Positions 1 through 12,438 are shown, counted from the first letter of the stretch. The stretch is DNA of 64,000 nucleotides from Euclidia mi (GCA_944739405.2 OX123184.2:1907501-1971500); one strand, 5' to 3'. Notes: generated by a model from the sequence alone, not told the origin. Made by a program: numbers and translations.

Positions 1-1600
1 CTACAAATAAATACACTGAATAAGTATAATTACTGAACTATGCTGCAACTATAATATTTAACAACTCATTGGCTTAAGGAACTGGGCGTTGCATGTCGTG
101 ATAGCATTGCAATAATTTACACGGACACAGTTACCAGCTCGGCGGGTCATTGCAAAATTACTCACCATGCATCGTTAACCTTCGATTTCGATTTCAGTTG
201 ATTCTGGGTAAACTAGAATAAAAAGTTAGCAATAACCCGACGAGAAGCAATCATTTACAACCGGTCAATTTTAAACGAAAGCAACTCATCACAGTTTGAA
301 AGCAAACTGAACAATCAGTGGGGTTTTTCATCAGCTCGTAATATTAATCAAATTCCCGCCAACGCGTCGAGGAAGGAAATTGTGAGGTCGTCCAAAGAAG
401 AAGCCGCCCCAACGCCCCTAATCAACGACGCGTGGGCTGTTATTAGATTCGACCATGACGCTAATTTGTTCGCAAAATATCGCAGCACGAAGGTTTAAGG
501 AGCAACTTTATTATTTTAAAGTGTTTGACTGTAAGCACTTGTGTTGAAAAATTGGATCATAAGAGAGTATTGTGCAGCGCTCAGAGTGTCAGTAGTTGCG
601 AATAGAGCAAATAGTCCTCGATGCAATCCTGACTTATATCTCGCCGCGTTGAATCGAATATCACAATAGGGAACATTACGCAAAGCTCGACGCAGATGGC
701 AGCACGAGCAACTATAGTAAACAAACTTTCGTAGCGCGCTTTTCAAATATTGTCATCAACAAGACAACAATATATCTATACTTATTTATATAGACAAAAC
801 AGTTCTCATATATGTAATTATCAATGACAATAGGTACAATGTTTTTGTTTTAGTGACTTGTTTGAGATGAGATAATGACATGGAAGAATAACTAAAGCAT
901 GGAATGAACGATATTTGTTATGAACTAATTGAATATAGCTACACTCTTCACTCATATGACAAATTAGAGTTGCCAGCAGAAGATGGCACTATGTTTGTCA
1001 GCTAGGGCTAAAGACCATTTGAACACAAATTTCGTAACTTTTTAATTTTTTAGTGATTGAGCAAATCCGCTATCGATATCGATCAAAGTTTCAATATAGG
1101 TTCAAAATCAAACAGACTTGTAAAAGTAAGTATGTACATGTTATACATTCCGTAAGTTTGTGTCCACAACAGTCAGAACACTAGTTAATGGATAGTATTT
1201 ATATAATTATTACACAAACTTGCATTTTATACTGAACTTATACATTTTTGTTTCAAATGGGTACTCTGTAGAACATAATCTTGCGAGGCGTTATTTTCTA
1301 ATTTTCATGGTATTTTTCTTTACGCATCAACAGCCTTTTCCAGTCCACTGCTGGTCTTAAACCTTCCGTTGTGGAGGTTTGGCCTACTATTATACCACAC
1401 TAGCCAGACGTATTCGTATAGGGTTTTATTTCGAGATTTCCTTCTCTTGTGTTTCTCTTAGTCGCCTCATACGACACCCTCGGCATTAATGTTTATTTAT
1501 ACATATTTATAGTTAGTTTTTCAGCTGTAATGATAGCTGTAATTGGGATTAATAAATATTAAATAAATAAATCATCACCCCCAAATAACATATTTTTATT
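1..1600. other. Intergenic or intronic DNA, no gene recognised
   Basis: Only short chance frames are present and none has recognisable motifs. A less AT-rich patch near 360-490 might belong to a promoter or untranslated exon of a gene, but nothing decides this. Sequence around 1330-1490 contains a phrase (CAGTCCACTGCTGG) that is common in dispersed lepidopteran repeats. Confidence 0.4.
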
Positions 1601-2284
1601 AGAGAAAGCAAATAATTAAGAAAAAAGCAAAACTCATAGCTTAAGCATTATGATAACTGAGAATGGCATATCCAAATTAATTCTTTGCAAGGATAGGACA
1701 TAATCGACATGGATTTTATCAAGCAAAAAACATAAAAATTAACTTAAAATAGATAAATCAGACTAAACCTTGAATAGTGCCCAAAGGTTTGTTATTAACA
1801 ATAATCACTTTATTGAAATTTTCTTATTTACATATACACTATGTAATACAAATCTATGTGTAAAAAATGTATGTGCGGGATCGCACACTTTTTGATCATA
1901 CATGTGACACACAGAATATTTAGAAAATGTGTAATTTGGCCAAATTACACATGTTTGCTAGAGAAAGTAAACAATTAAGAATAAGGCAAAACGCATGCTC
2001 AGGCATCATGATAACTGTAAATGTCATATATTATCCAACTTGACACATTATAAGAAAAGACATGGTCGACATGGATTATTGTATCAAAACACATAAAATT
2101 AAAGTTAAAATAAATAATTTTGTGAAAATCTTCAATAGTCCCCAAAAGTTTGTTATTAACAATAATCACTTTTTATTGACATTTTCTCATTACATAGTGT
2201 AGGTAATACAAATCTATGTGTAAAAAATGTATGTGCGGGATCGGACAATTTCCGATCATACATGTGACACACAGAATATTTAGA
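1601..2284. repeat. Tandem dimer of a ~325-bp repeat
   Basis: Two diverged copies (about 1601-1923 and 1960-2284) share the same order of landmarks: AGAGAAAG near the start, ATGATAACTG, GACATGGATT, TTGTTATTAACAATAATCAC, TATGTGCGGGATCG and CACACAGAATATTTAGA at the end. The ~36-bp joint holds a perfect palindrome with 13-bp arms at 1927-1952. No coding potential is seen. The origin is unknown; it may be a dimeric non-autonomous element. Confidence 0.75.
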
Positions 2285-3409
2285 GAGAAAAAAATTGTGG
2301 CTAGACTAGCCCTTCGATTTTATCTTGGGATCGGCACATTATTAGTCCACTAGTCGAACAAGAACAACCAAGTTTTGGTCTCTGGGTAGATGACATTTAA
2401 CAAAATTTCTTTCAAACGAAGATTCCCTTATTTTGACGCATAACCACTCAGTAGTCGTGACTATTAAAGCAGACAGTGCTTATCAAACCTTCAAATTACT
2501 GTCCTTTAAATATTACTGTCTTTGTAAAGAATGATCAGATTTTTTCTATAGGTGCATTAATTTTTTTGTAATATGATGGATTCTAACAAGCTTCGGAATT
2601 CACTACTGTTGCTAATAGTTTAATTATTAGCAAGTAATTATTTAAACACTCACACTGATATGTTTAGAAGGAAGGAGCCATCTGTCATTACTATAAAAAC
2701 ATTCCGCAGTAAAATGCTTGGAACAAATTCTATGGTGCTTTCTAGGCACCCAATTTTCTCCACGACATACTGCAGCAATCCACTTATTTTATAAATCTTT
2801 ATCACGTGCACATAGAATCTAAAAAATAACGAGGTAAAAATATACGGTGGATAGACATATCGATAAGATTTTTTACAACACTTGAAAAGTCGATATAAAT
2901 ATTACACGGCTAAATTCAAAATCATGATAGAAATTTTATAAAAGAAAAATCACTAGGGTTATATAATTTGATGGCATAAATTGTCTAAATTGTATCTTAC
3001 ACGTCAGTTGACTGTGTTCAATTTGGGAGTACTAGGACGGTCTCTATGTATATTATCCAATCTCTTTGGATAATGAGATCGCGCATCCAAAGTTTGAAGT
3101 CTAAACGAGTTGTCAAGTTGTCACTCAAATGTCATACTTGCCAAAATTCATTGTTTACTGTAGTCGGTGATACCGCCATCTGGTGGTTTAACTTGGCAGT
3201 AATCCTCCCTATTCAATAGCTGCAAAAGTTAACCAACTATTTACTTCAAGACGTGAAGTTATTGCACTGGTTAAAGAAATAAATACGCTTCGGATTTCTT
3301 TGAAATTCTTTTTAAATAAGTATGAAATGCTTTCCTATTTTTGGCGAATATTTTTATGTTTGAATATGGGCGGTAGTTTTCTTTCAAATAAAAGCATTTT
3401 ACCTGACAC
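2285..3409. other. AT-rich non-coding stretch
   Basis: No open frame, splice-flanked exon or recognised repeat is visible. A short imperfect hairpin (ATTATCCA / TGGATAAT) lies near 3052-3075. Confidence 0.4.
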
Positions 3410-3852
3410 TTAAAAAAATAAAGATAATATATACATATTTTATTTTAGTAGACAATATAAAACTGCGAAAATAACAATGTATCTGTGTTATTCTGGTCTG
3501 TTTATTGGAATGGTAGGTAATTTACGTAAAGACCTTCAACTAATATTATGTTCTAGTGCCAAATAGATATCATTATACGTAGGAGATATCAACAGGGCAT
3601 TGTTAAACCTTGAGCAAGGGGATAAAATGGCAAAACTGTATCCGCTTTCTTCATGTTTTCCAATGAGCCAAGTAGAGATAATGCGAACGATCTTGAGCTT
3701 TCATTGCTATCATACACCTGTTATATACCGTTAATTGTCTGTAAGAAAGTGGTACTAATTGGTTTGAGCTGGCTCAACCCAGCTGTAGCCAGCTTGGTCC
3801 AGCACTCTGACTAGTTAAGCCTACTATTATGAGCCCCAACTACGATAAACAT
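3410..3852. repeat. Dispersed repeat copy 1, starts at TTAA
   Basis: This segment starts TTAAAAAAATAAAG and runs to CTACGATAAACATAT. It is repeated in the same orientation at 6781-7242 with scattered differences. Both copies begin exactly at a TTAA. No coding potential. It may be a small non-autonomous element or a duplicated host segment; I cannot classify it further. Confidence 0.8.
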
Positions 3853-4009
3853 ATTTTATCCCCTTGCTCAAGGTTTAACAATGCCCTGTTGATATCTCCT
3901 ACGTATAATGATATCTATTTGGCACTAGAACATAATATTAGTTGAAGGTCTTTACGTAAATTACCTACCATTCCAATAAACAGACCAGAATAACACAGAT
4001 ACATTGTTA
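3853..4009. repeat. Inverted arm, exact reverse complement of 3472-3628
   Basis: The 157 bases are the perfect reverse complement of 3472-3628, separated from it by about 224 bp, so the locus can form a long foldback. The arm ends in TTA, where a TTAA and the dead piggyBac-like element begin. The two arms agree with each other where the second direct copy (6781-7242) differs, for example GGTAGGTAA against GGTAGATAA, so this inversion is younger than the direct duplication. Confidence 0.9.
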
Positions 4010-4010
4010 A

Positions 4011-6780
4011 GGAAACTAGCCATGCAAATGTAATGAAACTCAGATATATTATGTAATTATGTATTACAAAAAAGATAAAGTTTTTTTTATATTTTTTTTT
4101 TCAAAAAAGAAATATGCTGGCTATATAATTGCCACTACTGGTCAGCACACATGTGAAATTGTTTGAAACACGGAACAGCACAAAGAGGCACTTCACATTT
4201 GCCGCATTGTATGTTGGATCTTTTATTCTTAGTTGCACAGCTGCATACTCGGCAGCGCCTGTATGTTTCTATGCCTTCTGGTAAGTGCTCACCAACATTG
4301 GCGAAACGAATATCATCAGGTACACCAAAAAGTTTCTTCTGGCGAGTTACTGCCTCTGCACTATCCTTCCTTATCTTTGCTAAGAATTTGGGAGCAGTTG
4401 AAAAATTTCGTTTCCGAAATGTCAAATTGTTTACAAGTTCTCTGGCAAGAGTAAGCCTGAACGTCTTCTGGCTCATGGGGTTGTGCACTCTTGAATTCTT
4501 CGAGTACAATATATAGGCATTTGTGATTGCCACATCGAACAAGAAATAAAACAACCGCTTCCACCATTTCTTGCTTCGTCGAGCGACATCATAAATGGCT
4601 TTCTGCTGGTCAAATCTATCGACCCCGCCCATTCACTTCGAGTACTCTACAACTGCGCGTGGACAGGGAAAGGTTCTTTTGTTTCCATCTTTTTGCGTAC
4701 GTTGACATGTTGCCTCTTCTTTTGGATGAAAGGCTGTACTCAAAATGGTAACTAATTTGGTGTCCTTCCAAATGGAAAACCTTACGTTGTTCCGAACTCG
4801 CCATTTGTACTGCCCTTTTTGTAAGTCTTTCAGTTTTCTATTTTGTCTCTTCATGATTTCCTCGCAATTTCTTAGACCTGTGGGTTTTTTTACTAAAACA
4901 GGCATTCCCAATCTATCATTTCTCGCAGTTGCTGTACTGTATATGCCGTGGTCATATAAATACTGAAGAAGCTCATAACTACTAAAAAAGTTGTCAAAGC
5001 TAATATGTGCTGAGCAACCTTCATCAATAAGTGGTTGGGCTAGAGTTTTTACCACACTACTTCCTAGACCAGTTTCCACATTGTCACTTTTACCAGTATA
5101 GACTTGGAAGTGAAACAAATAACCAGTCTTGCTATCTGCTCGAGCGCAAATTTTGTAACCGCGCTTGATAGGTTTTAGGGGCATATACTGTTTTAGCGCA
5201 CTGCGTCCCTTGAATTTCACCATTGATTCATCAATGGACTGAGATTTTGTATTTCTGGCATTCTTTTGACATCTCTTGTTTATTTGATCTAGTAGTGGGC
5301 GAATTTTATAAAGTTTGTCGAAACCTGTTTCACCTCTTCTGGGCATCTTTTCGTTGTCATTTACATGAAGACATCTAGAAATCTTTTGAAATCTTTGGAG
5401 AGTCATGGTTTCAGCAATCTCAGGAACACATAATGCTGGATTACTAGACCAGTAATCTTCAATTGACAGTAGTTTGTGTATGCCCATTTGTATTAGCATT
5501 CCAAGATATGCTTTGAGTTCGCCTTTAGTAATTTGAGTAAAATTTCTAACATTTGATTGACTAGCAAACAAGTTTGATTGAACAAGTAGGTTTTCAATCA
5601 CTTCATTATCAAAAAATACTTCGAAGTAAGCGATTGGTCTAGATCTACTCGGAAAATGGTTCCGCGATTGAAGTTCGTTTTCGTCGAAAGAAGGCACATT
5701 CGGATCATTTAGCCAATCAACTTTCTTCCATTCTATTTCATCTTCATCGGAATCTGATTCTTCTGAAACCAAGGAGGTGGGAGCAGTCACCAATGCATCT
5801 TGTGTCACCACATTAGATGTAGAATCTAAGGGTCGTGCCGTGGTGGCTCTAGATGTTGAAGCACGGAGTACTCTAAAGTTTCCTCCTCCTCCCACTTCAT
5901 TATCACATTCACAATCTGTTGTCCCTTCACTTGTCTCATTCCGGATGTTGTTGCTTTCTGTACCTATTTGGTCTTCTCTATCAGTCCGTGTATTATCATT
6001 CTCCATTCTTCTCTTGTTGCTTCCTGTACCTATTTCGTCTTCACTTTCATGGTCGTCAACTTCTTCCCATTCATCCGTTGCCTGTTCCGGTCCATGTTTT
6101 CCGTGTCTTCTACTACTTCGAGTCGTCAACAACGAGTCTGCAAAATCTGCTTCGAGACAAGGTTGAAAAGAGGAATTATTAGCCGAAAGAATTTGTACAA
6201 GGTCCAGTATCAGATTCTTCCAAACTGTCTTCTGAATCTGTACCATCAGGAAGGCCAAACATGGCTTCCAACTGTAGTTCAATTTCACGATCGTTTATCG
6301 ACCGACGACGGTGCTCCATTGTTTATTCTGAGAGTAAAATAAAATAAAAATAAATCTCACTGGTACTGGCATATATATTGCCGACAACGGGTAATGTACT
6401 AACTGGTAGTGGCAAATATATAGCCGACGTGATTTTTCCAGATTTCGTCAATTTTATTATATATTCATCTAAAATAATTATCTAAGATTGACATAAAAAC
6501 ACAAATCTAATGATTATGAAAGATAACTTACCAAAATAACAGTTATTTTTCGAGTTTCAGCCGGATTACTCTCGAGAATAGAAAAAGCCGCAAATTCAAA
6601 CAAACTTGACATTTATTTGACACATGTCAAATTGAATGCTACCAATTTCTGTATTTTTTTCATCGAACTAGTTTGTTCTCTATTACCCGAAATGATAAAA
6701 CGTTTAGTTAATACAAATCTTATTTTTGTGGAGCAATGGAAACATGTCGGCAAATATAATGCCTCTACTAGACAAAGGGT
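4011..6780 (-). mobile_element. piggyBac-like DNA transposon (dead copy)
   Basis: The segment lies between TTAA at 4007-4010 and TTAA at 6781-6784 and contains a piggyBac-type transposase on the minus strand. The right terminus reads inward CCCTTTGTCTAG, a normal piggyBac-type end. The left terminus (GGAAACTAGCC) does not match it and is probably eroded. Subterminal inverted motifs are present: GGCTATATAATTGCCACTA near 4119 pairs with a similar block at 6403-6425. With one stop, one frameshift and a poor left end it is unlikely to be autonomous. Confidence 0.8.
4135..6319 (-). pseudogene. piggyBac-like transposase, DDE_Tnp_1_7 type, one stop and one frameshift
   Basis: This would be the cut-and-paste transposase of the TTAA element. 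The best start is the ATG at 6319: it opens an acidic N-terminus typical of the family, which then shifts frame near 6185-6195 into the long downstream frame. The core has IDESMVKFKGR, an Asp in CARADSKTGY, an Asp in ISFDNFF and GGVDRFDQQ, matching the three catalytic Asp regions of piggyBac. An in-frame TGA at 4633-4635 sits directly before MGGVDRFD. The tail has a cysteine-rich zinc domain (CRVCSC...CGKCEVPLC...CF). Apart from the two lesions the length (~725 codons) is normal. Confidence 0.88.
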
Positions 6781-7242
6781 TAAAAAAATAAAGATAATAT
6801 ATACATATTTTATTTTATTAGACAAGGTCATATAAAACTGCGAAAATAACAATGTATCTGTGTTATTCTGGTCTGTTTATTGGAATGGTAGATAATTTAC
6901 GTAAAGACCTTCAACTAATATTATGTTCTAGTGCCAAATAGATATCATTATACGTAGGAGATATCAACAGGGCATTGTTAAACCTTGAGCAAGGGGATAA
7001 AATGGCAAAACTGTATCGGCTTTCTTCATGTTTTCCAATGAGCCAAGTAGAGAGAATGCGAACGATCTTGGGCTTTCATTGCTATCATACACCTGTTATA
7101 CAATACTGTTAGTTACCGTTAATTGTCTGTAAGAGAGTGTTACTAATTGGTTTGAGCTGGCCCAACCCAGCTGTAGCCAGCTTGGTCCAGCACTCTGACC
7201 AGTTAAGCCTGCTATTATGAGCCCCAACTACGATAAACATAT
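6781..7242. repeat. Dispersed repeat copy 2, starts at TTAA
   Basis: This is the direct repeat of 3410-3852 on the other side of the dead piggyBac-like element. It starts at the right-hand TTAA and ends at CGATAAACATAT. It has a few substitutions and short indels relative to copy 1, for example an inserted GGTC near 6826. Confidence 0.8.
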
Positions 7243-7320
7243 ACGTGTTATTTCTATGATATGCTACAGTCACTTGTTGCGCTACACACACACAACTCTT
7301 TTATAGGCTTTTTATAAATA

Positions 7321-7540
7321 ACTAGCTGTCTCTTGCAGTTTCACCCGCGTCCTGAGGGAACTACTCCGCATACCCGGTTAATTTATAGCCAAAGTTACTC
7401 CTTGTCCTTGGTACATCAACTATCCGCCAGTGAAAGTCCCGTTAAAATCGGTCTTGCCGTTCCAGAGATTAGCGAGAACTAACAGACAGACAGACAGACA
7501 AAAATAAAATTGTAAAAATGTCATTTCGGTATATGTACCG
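7321..7540. repeat. Dispersed repeat fragment
   Basis: The phrase ACTAGCTG followed by CACCCGCG, then CCAGAGATTAGCGAGAACTA and a (CAGA)n run, resembles the reverse complement of common lepidopteran Helitron/MITE 3' ends (GCGGGT...CAGCTAGT). No coding content. Confidence 0.45.
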
Positions 7541-7664
7541 TAATGACGTAGGTAATACTGTAATCCATATACATTCAGTAAAAATGGTTATTTTAATATT
7601 AAAAACAGACACTCCAATTTTATTTACGTGTAAAGATAGATCTACCTCCAGAACAGGTAGTAGA

Positions 7665-8110
7665 GCCTTGCTGATGTCAGCATGAATGGGCCGGCTCGAC
7701 CGGGGAAGTACTACCCTCTTACAGAAAATTGATGTAAAGTAACAGTACTTAAACTGTTGCGTTTCGTCCGGTGAGTGAGAGCGCCGGAGGCCATATCCCC
7801 TTGCCTTCTGCCTCATCCCACTCCTCATCCTATCCCTTTTTCCAACCCCGAGGGGCGGCAACGCACTTGTGACTCCTGTGTTGTTGCTCGTGTCCATGTG
7901 CGGCGGTAATTGCTTACCATCATGCGATCCCTCTGCTCGTTTGCTGCCTATTACTATAAAAAAACCGGTCAAGTACGAGTCGGATTCGCGCACCGAGGGT
8001 TCCGTACAAACCTGTTGGTATATAAGTAAAAGTTCACCAGTCATAGTTATGGTATTTTTATTGCAAAATGAAATCCAAAACATTACAGTATGGAAAGCTG
8101 GAGGAGCATA
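7665..8110. repeat. Dispersed lepidopteran-type repeats
   Basis: Two joined units are visible. The first contains CCCCGAGGGGCGGCAACGCA and CGGCGGTAATTGCTTACCAT, a phrase I recognise as a widespread lepidopteran repeat. The second begins ACCGGTCAAGTACGAGTCGG and GAGGGTTCCGTAC, also a common repeat end. The long minus-strand open frame across this stretch (7469-8083) is a by-product and not a gene. Confidence 0.5.
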
Positions 8111-8445
8111 AATTAAAGAAAAAGGTGTCTTTGTCGTTTGTAATCAGTCATCGCTTATTTTATATTAACATTACCTATCGTTTATTTTATAATATAACTT
8201 AAATACCTATACCAGCCTTGCAGCAGCCTTGCAAAAGTCTGCTGATGAATGATGGTAAGATTTTTTATCAAAGTTATTGATTTACAAATTTTTAGTGACT
8301 ATTAGAAATCTGTTACCAAAATACTAATTAAGTATTTTTAATAATTAAAGTATTTATTTGCGATGAAAATTTAACTAGGGTGACTATTTACACATAAAAT
8401 AAAACAATAATCAATATTCTTAAATAAAAAATAAAAATAAGTAAG

Positions 8446-8715
8446 GGGCGATAGCCCAGTGGTGTAGGTAACGGACTGCCGAGACGATGATCTCGGGTTC
8501 GATCGCCAGGTACCCCAGGCACAAATCACTGACTTTTCGGAGTTACATATGTGTGTATTTAAAATGTTAATTATCGCTCGCTTAGTAATGTGCCCGGTAG
8601 ATGGCAATAGGCTCGCCCTCTGTTACATTGGGACCGAAACATAGCTGGCGAAGTGTGGATGTGTAATACACCTCTGCCTACCCCTTCAGGGATAAAAAGG
8701 CGTGAAGTTATGTTA
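8446..8715 (+). mobile_element. SINE, tRNA-derived head
   Basis: The head has an A-box-like block (TAGCCCAGTGG) and a B box (GGTTCGATC). The body has ATGTGCCCGGTAGATGGCAATA and the end has ACCTCTGCCTACCCCTTCAGG, shared with the SINEs at 36.4 and 53.5 kb. It would be transcribed by RNA polymerase III and moved by a partner LINE. The head is too degenerate to be a tRNA gene. Confidence 0.7.
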
Positions 8716-9164
8716 CGTTATGTAAATGAAAAATATATATAAAGGAAATGAAAATTTTAAAGTATGGAATTAAGTATCAAATTGCACCAGATCTGTAAAT
8801 GGAGACTGAAAAAGGTATGAAAGTACCACATTGAACATTGAAGTTCGAAAAAACGCTATCTATAAATGTACTACTTCGTGTTGTGCTAGTGTTTATTAAC
8901 GGAAACATGTTTACAGATGAAAATTTGTGAAAATTCCATTTTGGGGATTCATTCTAAAATCAATTTTGATTTCTTCCACGACAATCAGACGAGAACATGA
9001 ATTATACCTATTGAGGTTGCTGCCGTATATTGTTGTATTTATGCATTCTAATGCAACGTTAATTGGACATTGTGTGACCTATATACAGTTATCACTCTGA
9101 CATTAAACATTTCGAAATGCAAGCATTCACAATGGCCTTTTGCAGCGTCTGGGTTATTTAAAAT

Positions 9165-9250
9165 CTCAATCAGCCTATCGCAGTCCACTGCTGGACATAG
9201 GCCTCTCCCAACACTCACCACAGTACACGGTCCTCAGCCTGCCGCATCCT
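9165..9250. repeat. Dispersed repeat fragment (CACTGCTGGACATAGGCCTC)
   Basis: CAGTCCACTGCTGGACATAG followed by GGCCTCTCCCAA and CAGCCTGCCGCATCC is a phrase shared by many lepidopteran intergenic repeats. Only a fragment remains. Confidence 0.45.
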
Positions 9251-9939
9251 TTATCTGGGCTATAAGACGTTACTTCGTACCAAATTTTAAGATTTTGAGT
9301 TCACGGGAATTACCCTGTAGGTTTTGATTCCCTTGCGTAGTAGACGCCAGTTTGAAAATATGCGTATATTGCTCTTTCTTTTGATTGCGTAAACATAGAA
9401 GTTGATTTTGTTACAGCCTTACGGTGTTATATACCTGAGTATTTGATATGAATTTCAATTTCATACCTCCACGCGTTCAAGAGAAAGGGGTGGCTTTTGA
9501 AGTCCAGACGTAATAGGTTTAGATGCGAGTACAATGCAGGATATCATCTGACGCTTATAACTGACTCAGCCCGCTGATGGCCCGCATTCAACAGCCATCG
9601 TACGGCTCAATCTTGATTGAGGGAGCCAGCACGACCTGAATCATTATGCCTCCACGCCATCAGTAGGTGTATGCATAAGCATGCCAGCCTAAGCCACCAG
9701 ACAGGTTGCCACTAATATTAGTCGAAAAGTTTACTAATTCCCGCATTGTACGGTGTACAGGATAATTATTTCTTACACACAAGCTTATGTCATCAACATT
9801 GCGGTGTCACCTTTCTACACGAGTCATAACTTTCTCAAACCAAAACCATATTTTCGTAGGATAGATTTCCTTACACGACGGAATGTACTTAATGTATCAT
9901 GTTGCTTTAAGTTTTAATACATTTTCATGTTTGTTACAG

Positions 9940-9976
9940 GATGTGCCCGTGGAACAACTGGAAAAACTCAAAACGG
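9940..9976 (+). CDS. Host gene exon 1 seen in this window
   Basis: A 37-bp exon with acceptor TTGTTACAG and donor GTGAGT. It reads DVPVEQLEKLKT and ends with one base of a split codon that joins in phase to the next exon at 18.3 kb. On its own it would be unconvincing; the phase match and the heptad-like helical sequence support it. Earlier exons, including the start codon, were not found in the window. The product is unknown. Confidence 0.6.
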
Positions 9977-12078
9977 GTGAGTTTGTTTTGTATGTTGTTT
10001 TAATAAGTACCTTGTAAGCTTTTAGGAAATTAAGTTTATGGAGTTTATTTGTTTAGATTACAGTTTTACTGAACGTACTCGCTACGCTTTCATAACCTTC
10101 TATAACTTAAATATTCTTCTTCGTATTCTACATTTTCATATTATCACCTTGTGTATGGTCTCGCTTTAATCAATTGTAAACCTTCGCGAATTGTTTACAA
10201 CATACAAGTTTTTTTAAAGGATCCTTGTCACGTTAAGTAACGGATATAAGGATTATATATATTAAACATATCCACATATGAGTGGCAGTGCACGTGCGAT
10301 GTAATTTGCGTGTGATGTTGGCTATTAACACACCTGTATTCATGTTTATTCAAAGCGCAATCTGAGACAGCGATCCATTAAACTTCCGTGACGACACGTA
10401 AGCCTGGAGCTCCATCAGTGTTCACTGAATCACTCCAGAGACCTCTGTCGGATTATATTGGCACTTCGATTGGGGTTGAGATTCGAATTTACTAAGTATC
10501 GCGAATAAAGTTCATGTCAAACCTATAATATCGCAAGCAGTGACTATAGATCGAATCTTTTGGTAATTAGTGGTACTGGGTTCTGAAAAAATAGTTACTC
10601 TGGCGGTCTGGTAGAGTAATTTAAGCATTGAAATGTTAATTAGAGGTAGGTACTGGGTGCTGAAAAGACAGTTGCTCTGGCGGTCTAGTAAAATAACTTA
10701 AGCGTTGTTTTATCGACTGATACATTACTTATTTAAATATATAAATACCTCCATTCTCCAAGGTCTTACCGGCTCTGCTAGTAACCATTACTCAACAGCA
10801 GCCGCAAAGAATAGACGACTTATGACTAATTTATACAATAGAGTAAGACTTTAGACTAATTTATACAAGTAGATATACTATACTTAATATCGTACCACGT
10901 ACCTGTTACCCTGTTTGCCACCCTTAAACCACATATGACAATATGTAATATAAGTACCTATGTATGTGGAATAGAGAGAGAGAGATTTAGATTTACGTGA
11001 ACGTAACGTATATGCTTACGACGCGTGTAATTTGAAACGATTCATTGATTTCGTGCGTCCCGCACCGCGCGATACATTCTCCCAAGCGTTCTACTGTGAA
11101 CCGGCAACTTGCGAGCCCTACAAATTTATTTTATTGAGCCTTTTAACGAGTCGCACATTATTTTAAAGGACTGACTGTTGATTTTTTTTAATTTACATAT
11201 TATGCTGTTAAAAAGCACCACATCTTTTAATAGTATCTGCAGCTTAAATACCTAATAGTTTAGTTTGACTGGTGAAATATCATTTAACAGTAATGTTATA
11301 ACAACTATACGTATTTTCTTTAGGTAGGTATGTTATGTAGGCTACACATTTTCACTTAAAATATACAAAGGATTATTTTCTAAATTGCTTCATCATCACG
11401 GTTAAAAATAATTGCTTTGTAATTACTATTACTGTGCCAGCCTACGTTTTATTCAAGGTTTAAATAGTCACTTAACTTAGTAGTAGTAGTTCCTGAGGGT
11501 TTGAAGATTTATTGTTTTTAAACAATTCTTGTATCACACGAACGTAGAGACAGAGAGATGTTCCAAGTTTGTCAATTTAACTTTGTGTGTCCTGTCGGTG
11601 TGCGCAAGTGGAAGCTTAAGATTTATTGAGAACGTGCCTGATCTTTCGTCGCTTTGTACACAATTACACAAAAGTAATCCGCTTCACTATTTATAACATT
11701 TATATTAAAAAGGTCTGGTTCATTGTTCCAACAGCGTGTCTTAGAGGACGTGCTTTTTGTCGTAGATGGCACATATTATAATCAATAACCCAAATAGGTA
11801 GCGATTGCTCATTATAGAGAGCGGAGAAAATGTATGTCTATTCAACGGTGTATTTGTTTTTAGCATAATTAGTTAGGTATCTCAGATATACAGGTTTTTC
11901 ATAAGTCATCGGACAGAACGAATTCAGTATACACGTTACAAAGAATTTAAAAATGTTTTCTTACTTAACCCTGTCTATTTGTGAAGAAAAACGACTATTA
12001 TAAAATACATAACCCATAAACACAGGGCGCGCGCAAATTCAGTAAAATTTAAAAGCACTAGCGGTATATAATTCCAGC
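9977..12078. other. Intron 1, first part: non-coding, with a short tandem duplication
   Basis: No gene is visible. Near 10557-10705 a ~90-bp unit is tandemly duplicated (TACTGGGTTCTGAAAA...CTCTGGCGGTCTGGTA and TACTGGGTGCTGAAAA...CTCTGGCGGTCTAGTA). The rest is unique-looking AT-rich DNA. Confidence 0.5.
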
Positions 12079-12438
12079 TTGTCGAAAGCAAAGGCTAAAT
12101 CAGTTCTATTGCCGCTAGAACGAGCACAAAGAGCAATACTTAAAGTTGCTACTTTTCGTCCTTTTAAATTCCCTACGCACCAACTCTACTTGTCATGCAA
12201 CGTGCTAACAGTGCGCCAACTATTTATACTCAACATTATACTAAAACAGCACACTGAAATCCCTTTTTCTCCTATTCCTTTTGAAAGAAGAAGAAAGGAC
12301 CTAGTTTGTACAACACCTCACACGAATCATGTCTTTGTTAATAGATTTTACACATTTCTGGGCCCGTTCTTGTATAATAAGTTTAATAAATTACTCAATA
12401 TAGTCATAGTTATAAAATGTGCAGTACAACATTATTAG
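12079..12438 (+). pseudogene. ORF2 C-terminal fragment of LINE
   Basis: The frame matches the last ~120 residues of the 48-53 kb LINE ORF2 (LLPLERAQRAILKVATFR, LSCNVLTVRQLFIL, RRRKDLVC). It lies after the reverse-transcriptase domain, so it has no catalytic part. The reading frame departs from its relative near its 3' end. Confidence 0.85.

Noticed and set aside
3410..7242. An LTR retrotransposon interpretation of the two direct repeats
   Set aside because: The repeats lack TG...CA ends, there is no gag-pol between them, and the interior is a piggyBac-type element with TTAA edges.
7469..8083. A 204-codon minus-strand open frame
   Set aside because: It runs through several dispersed non-coding repeats and has no family motif.
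8446..8520. Possible tRNA genes at 8.4, 17.85, 36.6 and 53.5 kb
   Set aside because: A/B boxes are present but the cloverleaf is degraded and each is followed by a shared SINE body.
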